A stretch of DNA of 64,000 nucleotides from Nocardioides sediminis. Lineage in GTDB: Bacteria > Actinomycetota > Actinomycetes > Propionibacteriales > Nocardioidaceae. The notes beneath the pieces are model-generated. The model had not been told where the DNA came from and searched no databases. It saw only the letters and a list, made by a program, of their open reading frames with translations. The position numbers were made by a program, and so were the translations under genes. This document shows, piece after piece, positions 51,366 through 59,503 of the stretch. Position 1 is the first letter of the stretch. Each line of letters opens with the position of its first letter. The stretch covers positions 372,001 through 436,000 of the forward strand of contig NZ_PZYZ01000001.1 of assembly GCF_003047295.1 (NCBI RefSeq), in the 5' to 3' direction.

Positions 51366-51911
51366 GTGGAGGTGCGCGCGGCAGCGGACGCCTCACCGGC
51401 GTCGTGGCTGCTGCGGCGCGACGTCGACTGGATGCACCTCGTGCGTCTCGGGCCGCCGGGCTTCGCGGCGTACGTCCGCATCGCCCTTCCCACGGACCTG
51501 GAGAGCGACCCCGTGCGTGACGCTCTGTCGGTGCTGGCCGGGCACACGACCACACCGGACACCGCCTACGCCGCGGTCTGGGAGGGGTGGGCGGGCACGC
51601 CTCCACCGCCGGGTGCTCCACGCGTGCCGGTGCCGAACCGGACGATGCTGCTCTTCACCGGTCCGGTCGAGGTGCTCCGGGACGCGCCGGCGCTGATGTG
51701 GGAAGGGGAGTCGGCCGGACGGATGCAGGAGCCGCACCTCGTCTGGCCCGAGGACCGCGCCTGGTGCCTCGCGTGCGAGGTCGACGAGGAGATCGAGCTC
51801 AGCGTCGGGTGCACGGAGCAGGCTGCCGACGCGCTCGGGGCCGCGCTGCCCGGTCGGGTTCGACGCGTATCGTACGGCGATCCCGGGCCGCTCTACAGCG
51901 ACGAGGCATAG
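51366..51911 (+). CDS. uncharacterised protein
   Basis: 181 residues. It starts EVRAAADASPASWLLRRDVDWMHLVRLGPPGFAAYVRI and contains TTTPDTAYAAVWEGWAG, RTMLLFTGPV, LMWEGESAGRMQEPHLVWPEDRAWCLACEVDEEIELSVG. The alternation of strands and Trp-rich turns suggests a small alpha/beta or barrel protein. I recall similar unnamed actinobacterial proteins but no function. GTG at 51366 follows ldh by 3 bp; it is probably co-transcribed. Confidence 0.75.
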   Translation: MEVRAAADASPASWLLRRDVDWMHLVRLGPPGFAAYVRIALPTDLESDPVRDALSVLAGHTTTPDTAYAAVWEGWAGTPPPPGAPRVPVPNRTMLLFTGPVEVLRDAPALMWEGESAGRMQEPHLVWPEDRAWCLACEVDEEIELSVGCTEQAADALGAALPGRVRRVSYGDPGPLYSDEA

Positions 51912-51914
51912 CCC

Positions 51915-52724
51915 TCACCGGTCGGCGTCGTCGCGCACCAGGCGCAGCCAGCCGAGGGTGAGCGCGCCCGCCGCCCACACCAGCATGGTGACGACGGCCG
52001 ACGTCTCGGTGATCGACTCCGCCCCGGACTCGCCGGTCAGCAGGAAGACCGCGCTCGTGCCCGGCAGCACCTCGGCGACCTCGGTCATCCACCGGTAGCC
52101 GAACTGCGGCAGCAACAAGGGCAGCAGCAGGATGAGCAGGAAGACGGCCACGAGCGCGCCGGCCGTGCTCCGCAGCACGAGTCCGAGCCCGACGGCGAGG
52201 GCGCAGCCCGCAGCGAAGACGAAGGCCGACGTGCCGACGACCGAGAGGCCGTCGTCGACCGGCAGCACCAGGATGTCGGACGCCATCGCGTGGGCGGCGA
52301 TCCCGCTCACCACGGCGAGGAGCGCGCCGAGCCCGGTGGCGGTGCCGACGACCACGAGGACGCGCGCTGCGAAGAACGTCGAGCGCCGGGGCGCCCACTG
52401 GAGCGTCGGGACGATGGCCGATGTGGCGTACTCCGAGGTCACCGCGACGAGCGCGAGTCCCAGCAGCGCGAACTGGGTCGGCAGCGACGCGATCGCGGGC
52501 GCGACCCAGGCCGGCTCGCCGTACGGCGGGTCCGGGTTGCCGGCCGCGTCGCTGCCGGCGACGAGTCCGAGCCCGACCATCGCGACGGCGGCCGCGGCGG
52601 CGAACCACCACGTCGTGCGGACGGTCCACAGGCGGGTCCACTCGGCCCGGCAGGTGCGGGCCAGGACGCGCGCCCGCGTGGGTGTTGTGCCGGGGCTGGG
52701 CGCGACGTCGGCCCGGGTGGTCAT
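51915..52724 (-). CDS. ABC-2 type transporter permease
   Basis: 269 residues with six hydrophobic helices after a short cytoplasmic N-terminus (RTCRAEWTRLWTVRTTWWFAAAAAVAM, the usual ABC-2 opening). ATSAIVPTLQWAPRRSTFFAARVLVVVG is the coupling region. The third and fourth segments (VVSGIAAHAM, VFAAGCALAVGLGLVLRS) are typical. It is the membrane half of a drug or lipid exporter with the ATPase encoded just upstream; start and ATPase stop overlap (ATGA). Confidence 0.88.
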   Translation of the reverse strand: MTTRADVAPSPGTTPTRARVLARTCRAEWTRLWTVRTTWWFAAAAAVAMVGLGLVAGSDAAGNPDPPYGEPAWVAPAIASLPTQFALLGLALVAVTSEYATSAIVPTLQWAPRRSTFFAARVLVVVGTATGLGALLAVVSGIAAHAMASDILVLPVDDGLSVVGTSAFVFAAGCALAVGLGLVLRSTAGALVAVFLLILLLPLLLPQFGYRWMTEVAEVLPGTSAVFLLTGESGAESITETSAVVTMLVWAAGALTLGWLRLVRDDADR

Positions 52725-53662
52725 CGGGCTGCCTCCACGCTCGTCCGCGACACGGCTTCGGTGCCGCCGTGGTGTTCGACCGCGTCACCCGTCAGCTCCA
52801 GGAAGGCCTGCTCCAGGGACTGCTCGACCTCCGAGAGGTGGTGCACGGCCAGGCCAAGGTGGTGGGCGGCGTCCCCGACCTCGCGGGCGTCGCTGCCGTC
52901 CACGACCGCCTCCTGCTCGTCGACCTGACGGACCACCCGTCCACGCGCCCGCAACCGGCAGGCCAGGAGGTCCAGGCCCGTCGTCCGCACGCGGACCTGC
53001 CGGCCGCCGAGTCCGGCCAGGACCTCCTCCATCGTCGCGTCCGCGACCAGCCGCCCGCGACCGATGACGACGAGCCGGTCGGCCGTCTGCTGCATCTCGC
53101 TCATCAGGTGGCTGGACACCAGCACCGTGCGTCCCTCGTCGGCCAGGCTACGGAGCAGGCCGCGGATCCACCGGACGCCGTCGAGGTCCAGCCCGTTGAC
53201 CGGCTCGTCGAACAGGAGCACCCGCGGGTCGCCCAGCAGGGCCGCGGCGATCCCGAGGCGCTGCCGCATCCCCAGCGAGTAGGTCCTGATCCGTCGCCGG
53301 GCCGCGGAGGCCATCCCGACCTGCTCCAGCACCTCGTCGACGCGCTCGTCGGGTACGCCGTTGGTGCGCGCGGCCACGCGCAGGTGGTTGCGGCCGGTGC
53401 GCCCCGGGTGCATCGAGCCGGGGTCCAGGAGGGCGCCCACCTCGCGCAACGGCTCGGCGTACGACGTGAGGGGGCGGCCGTGGAGCAGCGCGCGGCCCGC
53501 GGTGGGCCGGTCGAGGCCGAGGACCATCCGCATCGTCGTGGACTTGCCGGCGCCGTTGGGTCCGAGGAAGCCGGTCACCAGCCCCTCCCGGACGTCGAAG
53601 GTCAAGTCGTCCACGGCGGTCACGTCGCCGTAGCGCTTGGTGAGTCCTCGTACCTCGATCAC
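52721..53662 (-). CDS. ABC transporter ATP-binding protein (exporter type)
   Basis: 313 residues. Walker A GPNGAGKST is near residue 38, the signature TYSLGMRQRLGIAAALLGDPRVLLFDEP combines ABC signature and Walker B, and VLVSSHLMSEMQQTADR carries the H-loop. The C-terminal 90 residues are the extra domain of DrrA/CcmA-like exporters. It energises the ABC-2 permease. AGGAGG stands 4 nt before GTG 53662. Substrate unknown; self-resistance or stress export are common roles. Confidence 0.93.
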   Translation of the reverse strand: MIEVRGLTKRYGDVTAVDDLTFDVREGLVTGFLGPNGAGKSTTMRMVLGLDRPTAGRALLHGRPLTSYAEPLREVGALLDPGSMHPGRTGRNHLRVAARTNGVPDERVDEVLEQVGMASAARRRIRTYSLGMRQRLGIAAALLGDPRVLLFDEPVNGLDLDGVRWIRGLLRSLADEGRTVLVSSHLMSEMQQTADRLVVIGRGRLVADATMEEVLAGLGGRQVRVRTTGLDLLACRLRARGRVVRQVDEQEAVVDGSDAREVGDAAHHLGLAVHHLSEVEQSLEQAFLELTGDAVEHHGGTEAVSRTSVEAAR

Positions 53663-53769
53663 GGTGCCTCCTCGTCGCTCCGGTGCGGTCTGCCGCGAAC
53701 GTAGGCGCGTGGGAGGGGCGTGATGGCGGAGGAATCGTGAAGGTTGTGGGGAGGTCGCCGGGCGCCGAG

Positions 53770-54330
53770 TCAGGGACGCGTGAAGGTGATCTCGCTGGAC
53801 TCGTCCACGACGACGACCTCGTCGCCGAGTGACCACTCGGCGACCCGCGCCACCAGGTGGGCCGGCACGGCCGGCGCCCGGGGCCCCTGGTCCGGCACGG
53901 GTTGGGTGGCATGGGCGTCGCGCGCCAGCACCACGCTGAAACCATGCCGGAGTGCGCCGCGGGCGGTGGCGGCCACGCACATCTCGGACATGAGTCCGCA
54001 GATCGACAGCGTGCGTGCCCCGGCGGCGGTCAGGAGCTCCTCGAGGTCGGTTCCCTCGAAGCCGTCGTCGTCCGTCTTGCCGATCACGGTCTCACCGGGA
54101 GCGGTCTGGTGGGCCAGGCACCATCCGTCCGTCCCCGGCTGGTCGGGCGCGCCTGGGTCTCCGTGGTTCTGCAGGTGGACGACCAGGCAGCCGGCGGCAC
54201 GCGCACGGTCCAGCTGTTGCTCCACGGCCGTCAGCAGGGGTGTCGCCGCGGGGACGGCCTGCGGGCCGTTGACGAAGGCACGTTGCACGTCCACGACGAC
54301 CAGGGCATGGGCAACGGCACCGTCGGTCAC
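53770..54330 (-). CDS. isochorismatase-like cysteine hydrolase
   Basis: 186 residues. The catalytic triad is visible: Asp in ALVVVDVQRAFV, Lys in VIGKTDDDGFEGTDL, and Cys in LMSEMCVAATARGALRHGF. The cis-peptide region precedes the Cys. The family includes nicotinamidases, carbamoylases and isochorismatases; with no neighbours of a pathway the substrate is open. GTG at 54330 is placed by a TAGGCT box. Confidence 0.88.
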   Translation of the reverse strand: MTDGAVAHALVVVDVQRAFVNGPQAVPAATPLLTAVEQQLDRARAAGCLVVHLQNHGDPGAPDQPGTDGWCLAHQTAPGETVIGKTDDDGFEGTDLEELLTAAGARTLSICGLMSEMCVAATARGALRHGFSVVLARDAHATQPVPDQGPRAPAVPAHLVARVAEWSLGDEVVVVDESSEITFTRP

Positions 54331-54336
54331 GTGTGG

Positions 54337-54342
54337 AGCCTA
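54337..54342 (-). promoter_or_regulatory. -10 box TAGGCT, leaderless isochorismatase-like gene
   Basis: TAGGCT on the minus strand, 6 bases, then GTG at 54330. Confidence 0.6.
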
Positions 54343-54357
54343 GTCAGATGCCGATCC

Positions 54358-54421
54358 GTGCCGACCGGGCACTTCCGTCGCGCTGGATCGTGCCGACAGG
54401 GCACTTTCGGACCGCTGGAGT
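54358..54421. repeat. 32-bp tandem repeat, two copies
   Basis: Units 54358-54389 and 54390-54421 share GTGCCGACnGGGCACTT and CGCTGGA. Each begins with a small hairpin (GTGCC...GGGCAC). They lie between the isochorismatase-like gene and the SOS-boxed HNH gene. Confidence 0.6.
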
Positions 54422-54501
54422 GTCACCGCTGTCCTGCTGCAGAACTGTCACCCGAAGTCCTGAGACATCGCCGATCCACAGGATGGCCCTCGCGCTGGCA
54501 A

Positions 54502-54517
54502 TCGAACACATGTTCGA
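54502..54517. promoter_or_regulatory. LexA (SOS) box
   Basis: TCGAAC-ACAT-GTTCGA is a perfect match to the actinobacterial SOS box TCGAACnnnnGTTCGA. A -10 box TAGACT (54519-54524) begins two bases later, so LexA would block the promoter of the HNH gene. Confidence 0.85.
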
Positions 54518-54586
54518 TTAGACTCGGCTGTACGCAGCCGGGACCGCCACGGGGACGGCCCGGCTGCCGATCCGGCGGGGGCTGAG

Positions 54587-55819
54587 ATGACGAGTGGACA
54601 CCTGGTCGCAGAGGCGGGCGAGGCGATCGCTGCCGCGCTGGACAAGGTCGAGGCCGTCGAGATGCTGTACCTGTCCGCGGCCGAGAAGGCCGAGGCGCTG
54701 GTCCAGCTCGCGCGGCTGACCGCTCGTCTGGACTCCACCCGACTCCGGGTCGTGGCCGTCGCCGAGGATGTTGCCGAGGGGACCGGGGACCGGGACATCG
54801 CGGCATGGTGCCAGCGCGAGACTCGGGTGGACCGGGGTGCGGCGCGGCGCGACATGGTGCTGGCACGGTCGCTGACCCGGTGGACGGTCCTTGCAGAGGC
54901 ACATGGCTCGGGTGAGGTGTCAACGGCGCAGGCCGACGTCATCGCCCGGGCGCTGGAGGCGCTGCCCAAGGTGATCGCGGCCGAGATCCTGGACGAGGCG
55001 GAGCGGGTGCTGGTCGAGCACGCGGCGTCGTTCGCGCCCCGGGAGCTGCGCGTCCTGGGCCGCCGGATCCTCGACGTGGTCGCTCCGGAGGTCGAGGAGG
55101 ACGAGGAGCGCAAGCGTCTCGAGGCCGAGGAACGCGCCGCCCGCAGGACCACCAGCCTCACGACCCACTCGCATGGTGACGGGACGACGACGATCAGGAT
55201 ACGAGTCCCGGACGCCACCGCGGACCGGCTCCTGACCTATCTGCACGCGTGGACCAACCCCCGCAAGCAGGACGGCACCCCGGGAGAGACCGACGCCCGG
55301 CGCGAGCTGACCTACCCCGTCCGGCTCGGCCACGCGTTCTGCGAGCTGCTCGAGCACCTCGACCCCGCCCGGCTCCCGGTCCATGGCGGGACCGCCACCA
55401 CCGTCGTGGTGACCATGGACCTCGACACCCTGCTCTCCGGGGTCGGGGTCGCGACCACCGACACCGGCGGCCGCATCAGCGCCGCCGAGGCGCGGCGGCT
55501 GGCGTGCACCGCCCACGTGGTCCCCGCCGTCCTCGGCGGCCAGTCGGAACTGCTGGACCTCGGGAAGGCCAAGCGGCTCTACACGTCCGGCCAGCGCAAG
55601 GCCATGAGCCTGCGCGACGGCGGTTGCCGCGCCGAGGGCTGCGACATCCCGGCCGCGTGGTGCGAGGCGCACCACCTGGTGCCGTGGTCGAGGGGCGGGA
55701 AGACAGACCTTGCCGACGGGGTCCTCCTCTGCGGTCATCACCATCATCGGGCGCACGACGACCGCTACCTCCACGACCGCCTCCCCAACGGCGACCTCCG
55801 CTTCCACCGACGCAGGTAG
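54587..55819 (+). CDS. HNH endonuclease with DUF222 (13E12 family)
   Basis: 410 residues. The N-terminal helical DUF222 part (residues 1-170) includes LARLTARLDSTRLRVVAVAEDVAEGTGDRDIAAW and LVEHAASFAPRELRVLGRRI. The C-terminal HNH nuclease (about 340-410) has CRAEGCDIPAAWCEAHHLVPWSRGGKTDL, then LLCGHHHHRAHD; the two His pairs and Cys residues form the metal site. 13E12-type genes are repeated in many actinobacterial genomes, often as selfish or repair-linked elements. This one is under a perfect SOS box, so it is DNA-damage inducible. ATG at 54587 has GGGGGCTGAG upstream, a weak site. Confidence 0.92.
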   Translation: MTSGHLVAEAGEAIAAALDKVEAVEMLYLSAAEKAEALVQLARLTARLDSTRLRVVAVAEDVAEGTGDRDIAAWCQRETRVDRGAARRDMVLARSLTRWTVLAEAHGSGEVSTAQADVIARALEALPKVIAAEILDEAERVLVEHAASFAPRELRVLGRRILDVVAPEVEEDEERKRLEAEERAARRTTSLTTHSHGDGTTTIRIRVPDATADRLLTYLHAWTNPRKQDGTPGETDARRELTYPVRLGHAFCELLEHLDPARLPVHGGTATTVVVTMDLDTLLSGVGVATTDTGGRISAAEARRLACTAHVVPAVLGGQSELLDLGKAKRLYTSGQRKAMSLRDGGCRAEGCDIPAAWCEAHHLVPWSRGGKTDLADGVLLCGHHHHRAHDDRYLHDRLPNGDLRFHRRR

Positions 55820-55843
55820 GAGCACGAGTGGGGGTGCCCGCGC

Positions 55844-56215
55844 TCAGCGGCGCTCGGCCGCCATGAGCACGTTGCCGTCAGGGTCCTTGAACGTCACGAA
55901 CCGCAGGCTGCCGATGTCCTCGATCGGAGACACGTGGGCAACGTCCAGCGTGCCCAGGTGCGCCACCGTTGCCTCGAGGTCGTCGGTCAGGAAGAAGCAC
56001 CGAGCCGGCCCCGACGGCAGGACGTCCGGTTGGTTGGCGTCCAGGCAGACGTACGGCGGGCCCTCGGTCGGGATGTCGAAGATCGTGTCCTCGTGACCCA
56101 GGCGACCGGTGTCGGCGTCGAAGCCGAACAGCTCGGCGTACCAGCCGACGGCCGCGGTCATGTCGCTGACGGGGATGAAGACCTGACCGACGCGCGTGCT
56201 GAGGGGACTGCTCAC
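55844..56215 (-). CDS. VOC superfamily protein
   Basis: 123 residues, single module: RVGQVFIPVSDMTAAVGWYAELFGFDAD at the start, DTIFDIPTEGPPYVCLDAN in the middle and FVTFKDPDGNVLMAAERR at the end. Metal ligands are the usual Glu/His positions, not all verifiable. GTG at 56215 is placed by a TACCCT box 6 nt upstream; the frame is open to 56296 but adds no fold. Confidence 0.85.
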   Translation of the reverse strand: MSSPLSTRVGQVFIPVSDMTAAVGWYAELFGFDADTGRLGHEDTIFDIPTEGPPYVCLDANQPDVLPSGPARCFFLTDDLEATVAHLGTLDVAHVSPIEDIGSLRFVTFKDPDGNVLMAAERR

Positions 56216-56221
56216 GCCGGG

Positions 56222-56227
56222 AGGGTA
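56222..56227 (-). promoter_or_regulatory. -10 box TACCCT, leaderless VOC gene
   Basis: TACCCT on the minus strand, 6 bases, then GTG at 56215. Confidence 0.5.
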
Positions 56228-56259
56228 CGGACCCCGCGGCGCGAGGGAGACCAGACCCC

Positions 56260-56601
56260 CTACTGGCAGCGGCGCACCTCCTGCGGCCACCCGCATCCCT
56301 CGGCGACCCTCCCGGCCCAGTAGCGTGCAGCCTCCTCGTCGGGCACGTCGATGACGGTGATCCCGCCGAGGAACTCCGTCGTCTCGGCGTAGGGCCCGTC
56401 GGTGACGATCGGCGTGCCGCTCGTCGCGTCAGCGTGGAAGGCGTCCTGGATCCTCTCGTCGAGGCCGCCGGCGAAGACGAGGACCCCGGCCTGCTTCATC
56501 TCCCTGATGACTGCCGCCGACGGCTCGACGCGCGACTGGAACCACTCGGCGGCGTGGTCGCCGACCCACTGCTGGTTGAAGTAGATGGCGTACTGGCCCA
56601 T
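56260..56601 (-). CDS. YciI/DGPF-like protein
   Basis: 113 residues. It begins GQYAIYFNQQWVGDHAAEWFQSR and contains VLVFAGGLDERIQDAF, IVTDGPYAETTEFLGGITVIDVPDEEAARYWAGRVAEGCGWPQEVR. The DGPYAETTEFLGG stretch is the DGPF motif (PhnB/YciI-like ferredoxin-fold proteins). Members are often next to sigma-factor genes; no such gene is present here. AGGAGCGGCC precedes the ATG. Confidence 0.88.
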   Translation of the reverse strand: MGQYAIYFNQQWVGDHAAEWFQSRVEPSAAVIREMKQAGVLVFAGGLDERIQDAFHADATSGTPIVTDGPYAETTEFLGGITVIDVPDEEAARYWAGRVAEGCGWPQEVRRCQ

Positions 56602-56680
56602 GGCCGCTCCTGTCGTCCGTGCGCGGACCCGATGCCCGCGCTTACCACCATGACGGACGAGAAGCGCCGGGATCGACAGC

Positions 56681-57325
56681 TCAGGCCGGGAACTTCACTC
56701 CGGTGTTGGCGTGGCAGCGGTAGCCGAAGGGGTTCTTGGCGAGGTACTGCTGGTGCTGGTCCTCGGCGTAGTACCAGCCCGCCTCTGACGCCGGCCGGAT
56801 CTCGGTGGTGATCGACCCGAGTCGGCGGCGGGCGAGCTCGTCGCCGTACAGCTCGGTCAGCTCCCGAGCGATCGACTCCTGCTCCGGGTTCGTGAAGTAG
56901 ATCGCCGAGCGGTACTGCGTGCCGACGTCGTTGCCCTGGCGCATGCCCTGGGTCGGGTCGTGGATCTCGAAGAACCTCTTCACCAGGTCGGCGTACGAGA
57001 CCACGGCGGGGTCGAAGACGATCCGCACGGCCTCGGTGTGACCGGTGCGGCCCGAGCAGACCTCCTCGTACGACGGGTGGGCGGTGTGGCCGCCGGCGTA
57101 CCCGACCGAGGTCGACCAGACGCCCGGGACCTGCCAGTAGATCTCCTCGGCGCCCCAGAAGCAGCCCAGGCCGAAGATCGCGACCTCGTGGCCGGCCGGG
57201 ACCTCGTCGGACACCACGGGCGTCTTGAGGACGACGTGCTCGCCGAGCGTCCAGGGCGAGGAATCGCGACCCGGGAGGGCCTCGTCGGGTGACGGGAGGG
57301 TGGTGGGCTTGCCGAATCCGAACAT
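56681..57325 (-). CDS. msrA: peptide methionine sulfoxide reductase MsrA
   Basis: 214 residues. The catalytic motif GLGCFWGAEEIYW has Cys55, and VGYAGGHTAHPSYEEVCSGRTGHTEAVRI, RQGNDVGTQYRSAIYF and YYAEDQHQQYLAKNPFGYRCH follow. It reduces methionine-S-sulfoxide in proteins; the second cysteine (RCHANTG) may resolve the disulfide. ATG at 57325 gives the usual 50-residue N-terminal extension seen in many actinobacteria. A downstream neighbour is a YciI-like gene. Confidence 0.95.
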   Translation of the reverse strand: MFGFGKPTTLPSPDEALPGRDSSPWTLGEHVVLKTPVVSDEVPAGHEVAIFGLGCFWGAEEIYWQVPGVWSTSVGYAGGHTAHPSYEEVCSGRTGHTEAVRIVFDPAVVSYADLVKRFFEIHDPTQGMRQGNDVGTQYRSAIYFTNPEQESIARELTELYGDELARRRLGSITTEIRPASEAGWYYAEDQHQQYLAKNPFGYRCHANTGVKFPA

Positions 57326-57369
57326 GGCGCCATTCTCCCTGGGCGGACAAGGCCGGCCGGGGCGTCCCG

Positions 57370-58464
57370 TCACGCGAGCCGGTAGAACCGCCAGAACCCG
57401 AAGTCCTCGATCGGCAGCGTCTCGCAGGTGGTGAAGCCCGCCTCCCGCCCGTACGCCGCCAGCGTCGAGGCACGCATCACGGTCCCGGTCCCCGCGCTGG
57501 GCGGCGAGGACAAGCCGTCGGGGAGGCAGACGAACAGGCTGAAGCCGTACATCAGCCTCTCCAGCTCGTCGCCGTCCGGGGCGAAGGCGTCGGCCACGGC
57601 CTCGTCCATCACCACCAGGGGCGCGCCGGGCGCGAGCGCGCGCCGGACGGCCGAGAGGACCTCGACGGGGCGCGGCATGTCGTGGACGCACTCGAAGGCG
57701 AAGGCGGCGTCGTACCCGTGACCCTCCAGGCTGCCCGCGTCGCCGTGCATCAGGGTGATGCGGTCCTCGAGCCCGGCGGCGGCCACGTGCTCGCGTGCCA
57801 TCGCCACCGACGGGGCGTCGATGTCGATGCCGGTGAACGTGGCGTCGGGGTAGGCGCGTGCCAGCGCGATGGTGGACCACCCGCCCCCGAAACCCACGTC
57901 GAGGACCCGGGCGCCGGGCCGGCCCAGCCGGGCGTGCACGTCAGGGACGGAGGCGAGGGCGTCGGCGAGGCGGTGCTCGTACCAGGGGCGGTTGGCGTCG
58001 GCCTGGCCCGTCCGCGCGTCGTCGCCGAGGTCGTCCCAGCTGACGCCGGTCCCGTGACGGTAGGCCTCGAGCAGGTCGGGGAGCGCGGGGCCGACGGACG
58101 CGACCAGCCTCGCGACGGGGGCCAGGTAGTCGAGGCTGGATCCGTCGGTGAGCACCGCCCGGAACCCGTCCGGCAGGAGGAAGACCGGGTCGTCCGGGCT
58201 CGAGGACGGGTCGACGGCGAGGAGTGACGTGACGGCCTGCTGCTCGAGCCACTCGCGGGTGTAGCGCGCGTCGGTCCCGGTCCGGACCGCGAGCTGGGAG
58301 GCGGTGGCCGGCCCGTCGTCGGCGAGGCTCCGGTAGTACCCGAGCCGGTCCCCGAGGTAGATGGCGAGCAGGTCCATGCCGCCGAGGATGGCGCCGAGGA
58401 CCCGGTCCGCGGCGGACTCGGGCGGGGCGCCCGCCGCGTCGGGTGCGGGGTTGGTGGTGGTCAT
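57370..58464 (-). CDS. SAM-dependent methyltransferase with N-terminal winged-helix
   Basis: 364 residues. The N-terminal 100 residues form a winged helix (DRLGYYRSLADDGPATASQLAVRTGTDARYTREWLEQQAV), a dimerisation type seen in Rv2258c-like enzymes. The methyltransferase core has RVLDVGFGGGWSTIALARAYP (motif I), GIDIDAPSVAMARE, GDAGSLEGHGYDAAFAFECVHDMPRPVEVL and APGAPLVVMDEAVADAF. It ends ETLPIEDFGFWRFYRL. Substrate unknown. ATG at 58464 is chosen because upstream frame is not family-like. Confidence 0.9.
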   Translation of the reverse strand: MTTTNPAPDAAGAPPESAADRVLGAILGGMDLLAIYLGDRLGYYRSLADDGPATASQLAVRTGTDARYTREWLEQQAVTSLLAVDPSSSPDDPVFLLPDGFRAVLTDGSSLDYLAPVARLVASVGPALPDLLEAYRHGTGVSWDDLGDDARTGQADANRPWYEHRLADALASVPDVHARLGRPGARVLDVGFGGGWSTIALARAYPDATFTGIDIDAPSVAMAREHVAAAGLEDRITLMHGDAGSLEGHGYDAAFAFECVHDMPRPVEVLSAVRRALAPGAPLVVMDEAVADAFAPDGDELERLMYGFSLFVCLPDGLSSPPSAGTGTVMRASTLAAYGREAGFTTCETLPIEDFGFWRFYRLA

Positions 58465-58659
58465 CCCTCGATGGTCCGACTCCGGCCCGATCGAGGGAAG
58501 GGGCGCGCCACCGGCCGTGGACCGCCTCGCCGAGCCCTGGTGGAAACGAGTCCGGTGGTCTAGACGGTTGGGCACCCACCGGTGCGCTCGGTGGCCGATC
58601 GGGCGCACTGTTCTAGGAGCTTCCCCCCACCACGCAAGGAACGCGAGAGGACCGGAAGC

Positions 58660-59442
58660 ATGAACACACCTAGCAGGATGCGGCGAGGACTCGTCGCAGT
58701 CATGATCGGTGTCCTGGTGGGAGGCGGCCTGTTGGCCGTGACCCCCGCCGGTGCCGAGGTGGCGCAGCTGGCGGCGACGAACTGGAAGAAGATCTGGAAG
58801 CAGGAGCTCCAGCCCTACGCCGACAAGCGTTACTACAAGAAGTCGAAGGCCGACAAGACGTTCGCAGCGAAGGCGGACACCTACACCAAGACGGATGTCT
58901 GGACGAGGACGGAGTCCGACGCGCGCTACCAGGCCAAGGGCAGCTATGCGACCGCCGGGTCGTCCTACACGAAGGCCGAGAGCGACGCGCGGTACGCGCC
59001 GTACCCGAGCCTCATCCGAGGTAGCTACTTCGTCTCGGGCGAAGGCACGGGCTCAGCTCTGGCGTCGAACGGCATCTCCTTCGGCCACACGTTCTCGGCC
59101 GCGCCAGCAACCCACTACATCAAGGTCGGGGACCCCGTCCCCACTGGCTGCTCGGGTACCGCCGCCGCGCCGAACGCCGCACCGGGCAACCTGTGCGTCT
59201 TCGAAGGCGCGACGTTCGGGCCCGTGAGCGCCAACCGCGGGATCTGCAACTCGAGCGGGACGTGCTTCGGTGCTCCGGCCGACCCGTTCGGCGCCAGCAT
59301 CTATGCCCAGGCGTCCGGTGCTGGTCTCTTCCAGGTCTTCGGCAGCTGGGCGGCCCGTCCCAGCAGCATCGCCCCGAACCCGGCGGCCGGCGCGAGAGGC
59401 ACCGATCGACCTTCGGCGCCCGGAGCCGGCGCAGCTCGCTGA
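58660..59442 (+). CDS. secreted protein with tail-fibre-like repeats
   Basis: 260 residues. The signal peptide cleaves after Ala32 (TPAGA-EVA). Residues 60-105 contain short repeats of the type YTK...ESDARY (KTDVWTRTESDARYQAKGS, then YTKAESDARYAP), which resemble trimeric coiled-coil/tail-fibre linkers of phage and surface proteins. The rest is a Ser/Gly/Ala-rich beta domain with three cysteines (GCSGTA, NLCVFEG, GICNSSG/TCFG). The C-terminus is disordered. GAGAGGACCGGAAGC precedes the ATG. Function unknown; an extracellular or attachment role is possible. Confidence 0.75.
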   Translation: MNTPSRMRRGLVAVMIGVLVGGGLLAVTPAGAEVAQLAATNWKKIWKQELQPYADKRYYKKSKADKTFAAKADTYTKTDVWTRTESDARYQAKGSYATAGSSYTKAESDARYAPYPSLIRGSYFVSGEGTGSALASNGISFGHTFSAAPATHYIKVGDPVPTGCSGTAAAPNAAPGNLCVFEGATFGPVSANRGICNSSGTCFGAPADPFGASIYAQASGAGLFQVFGSWAARPSSIAPNPAAGARGTDRPSAPGAGAAR

Positions 59443-59491
59443 GTCCTGAGGTCGCTCGTCGCCCGGATCCCCGGCGGGGGCGGCCGAGGAC

Positions 59492-59497
59492 TACTCT
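59492..59497 (+). promoter_or_regulatory. -10 box TACTCT, leaderless metB
   Basis: TACTCT, 6 bases, then GTG at 59504. Confidence 0.55.
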
Positions 59498-59503
59498 CGC
59501 CGG

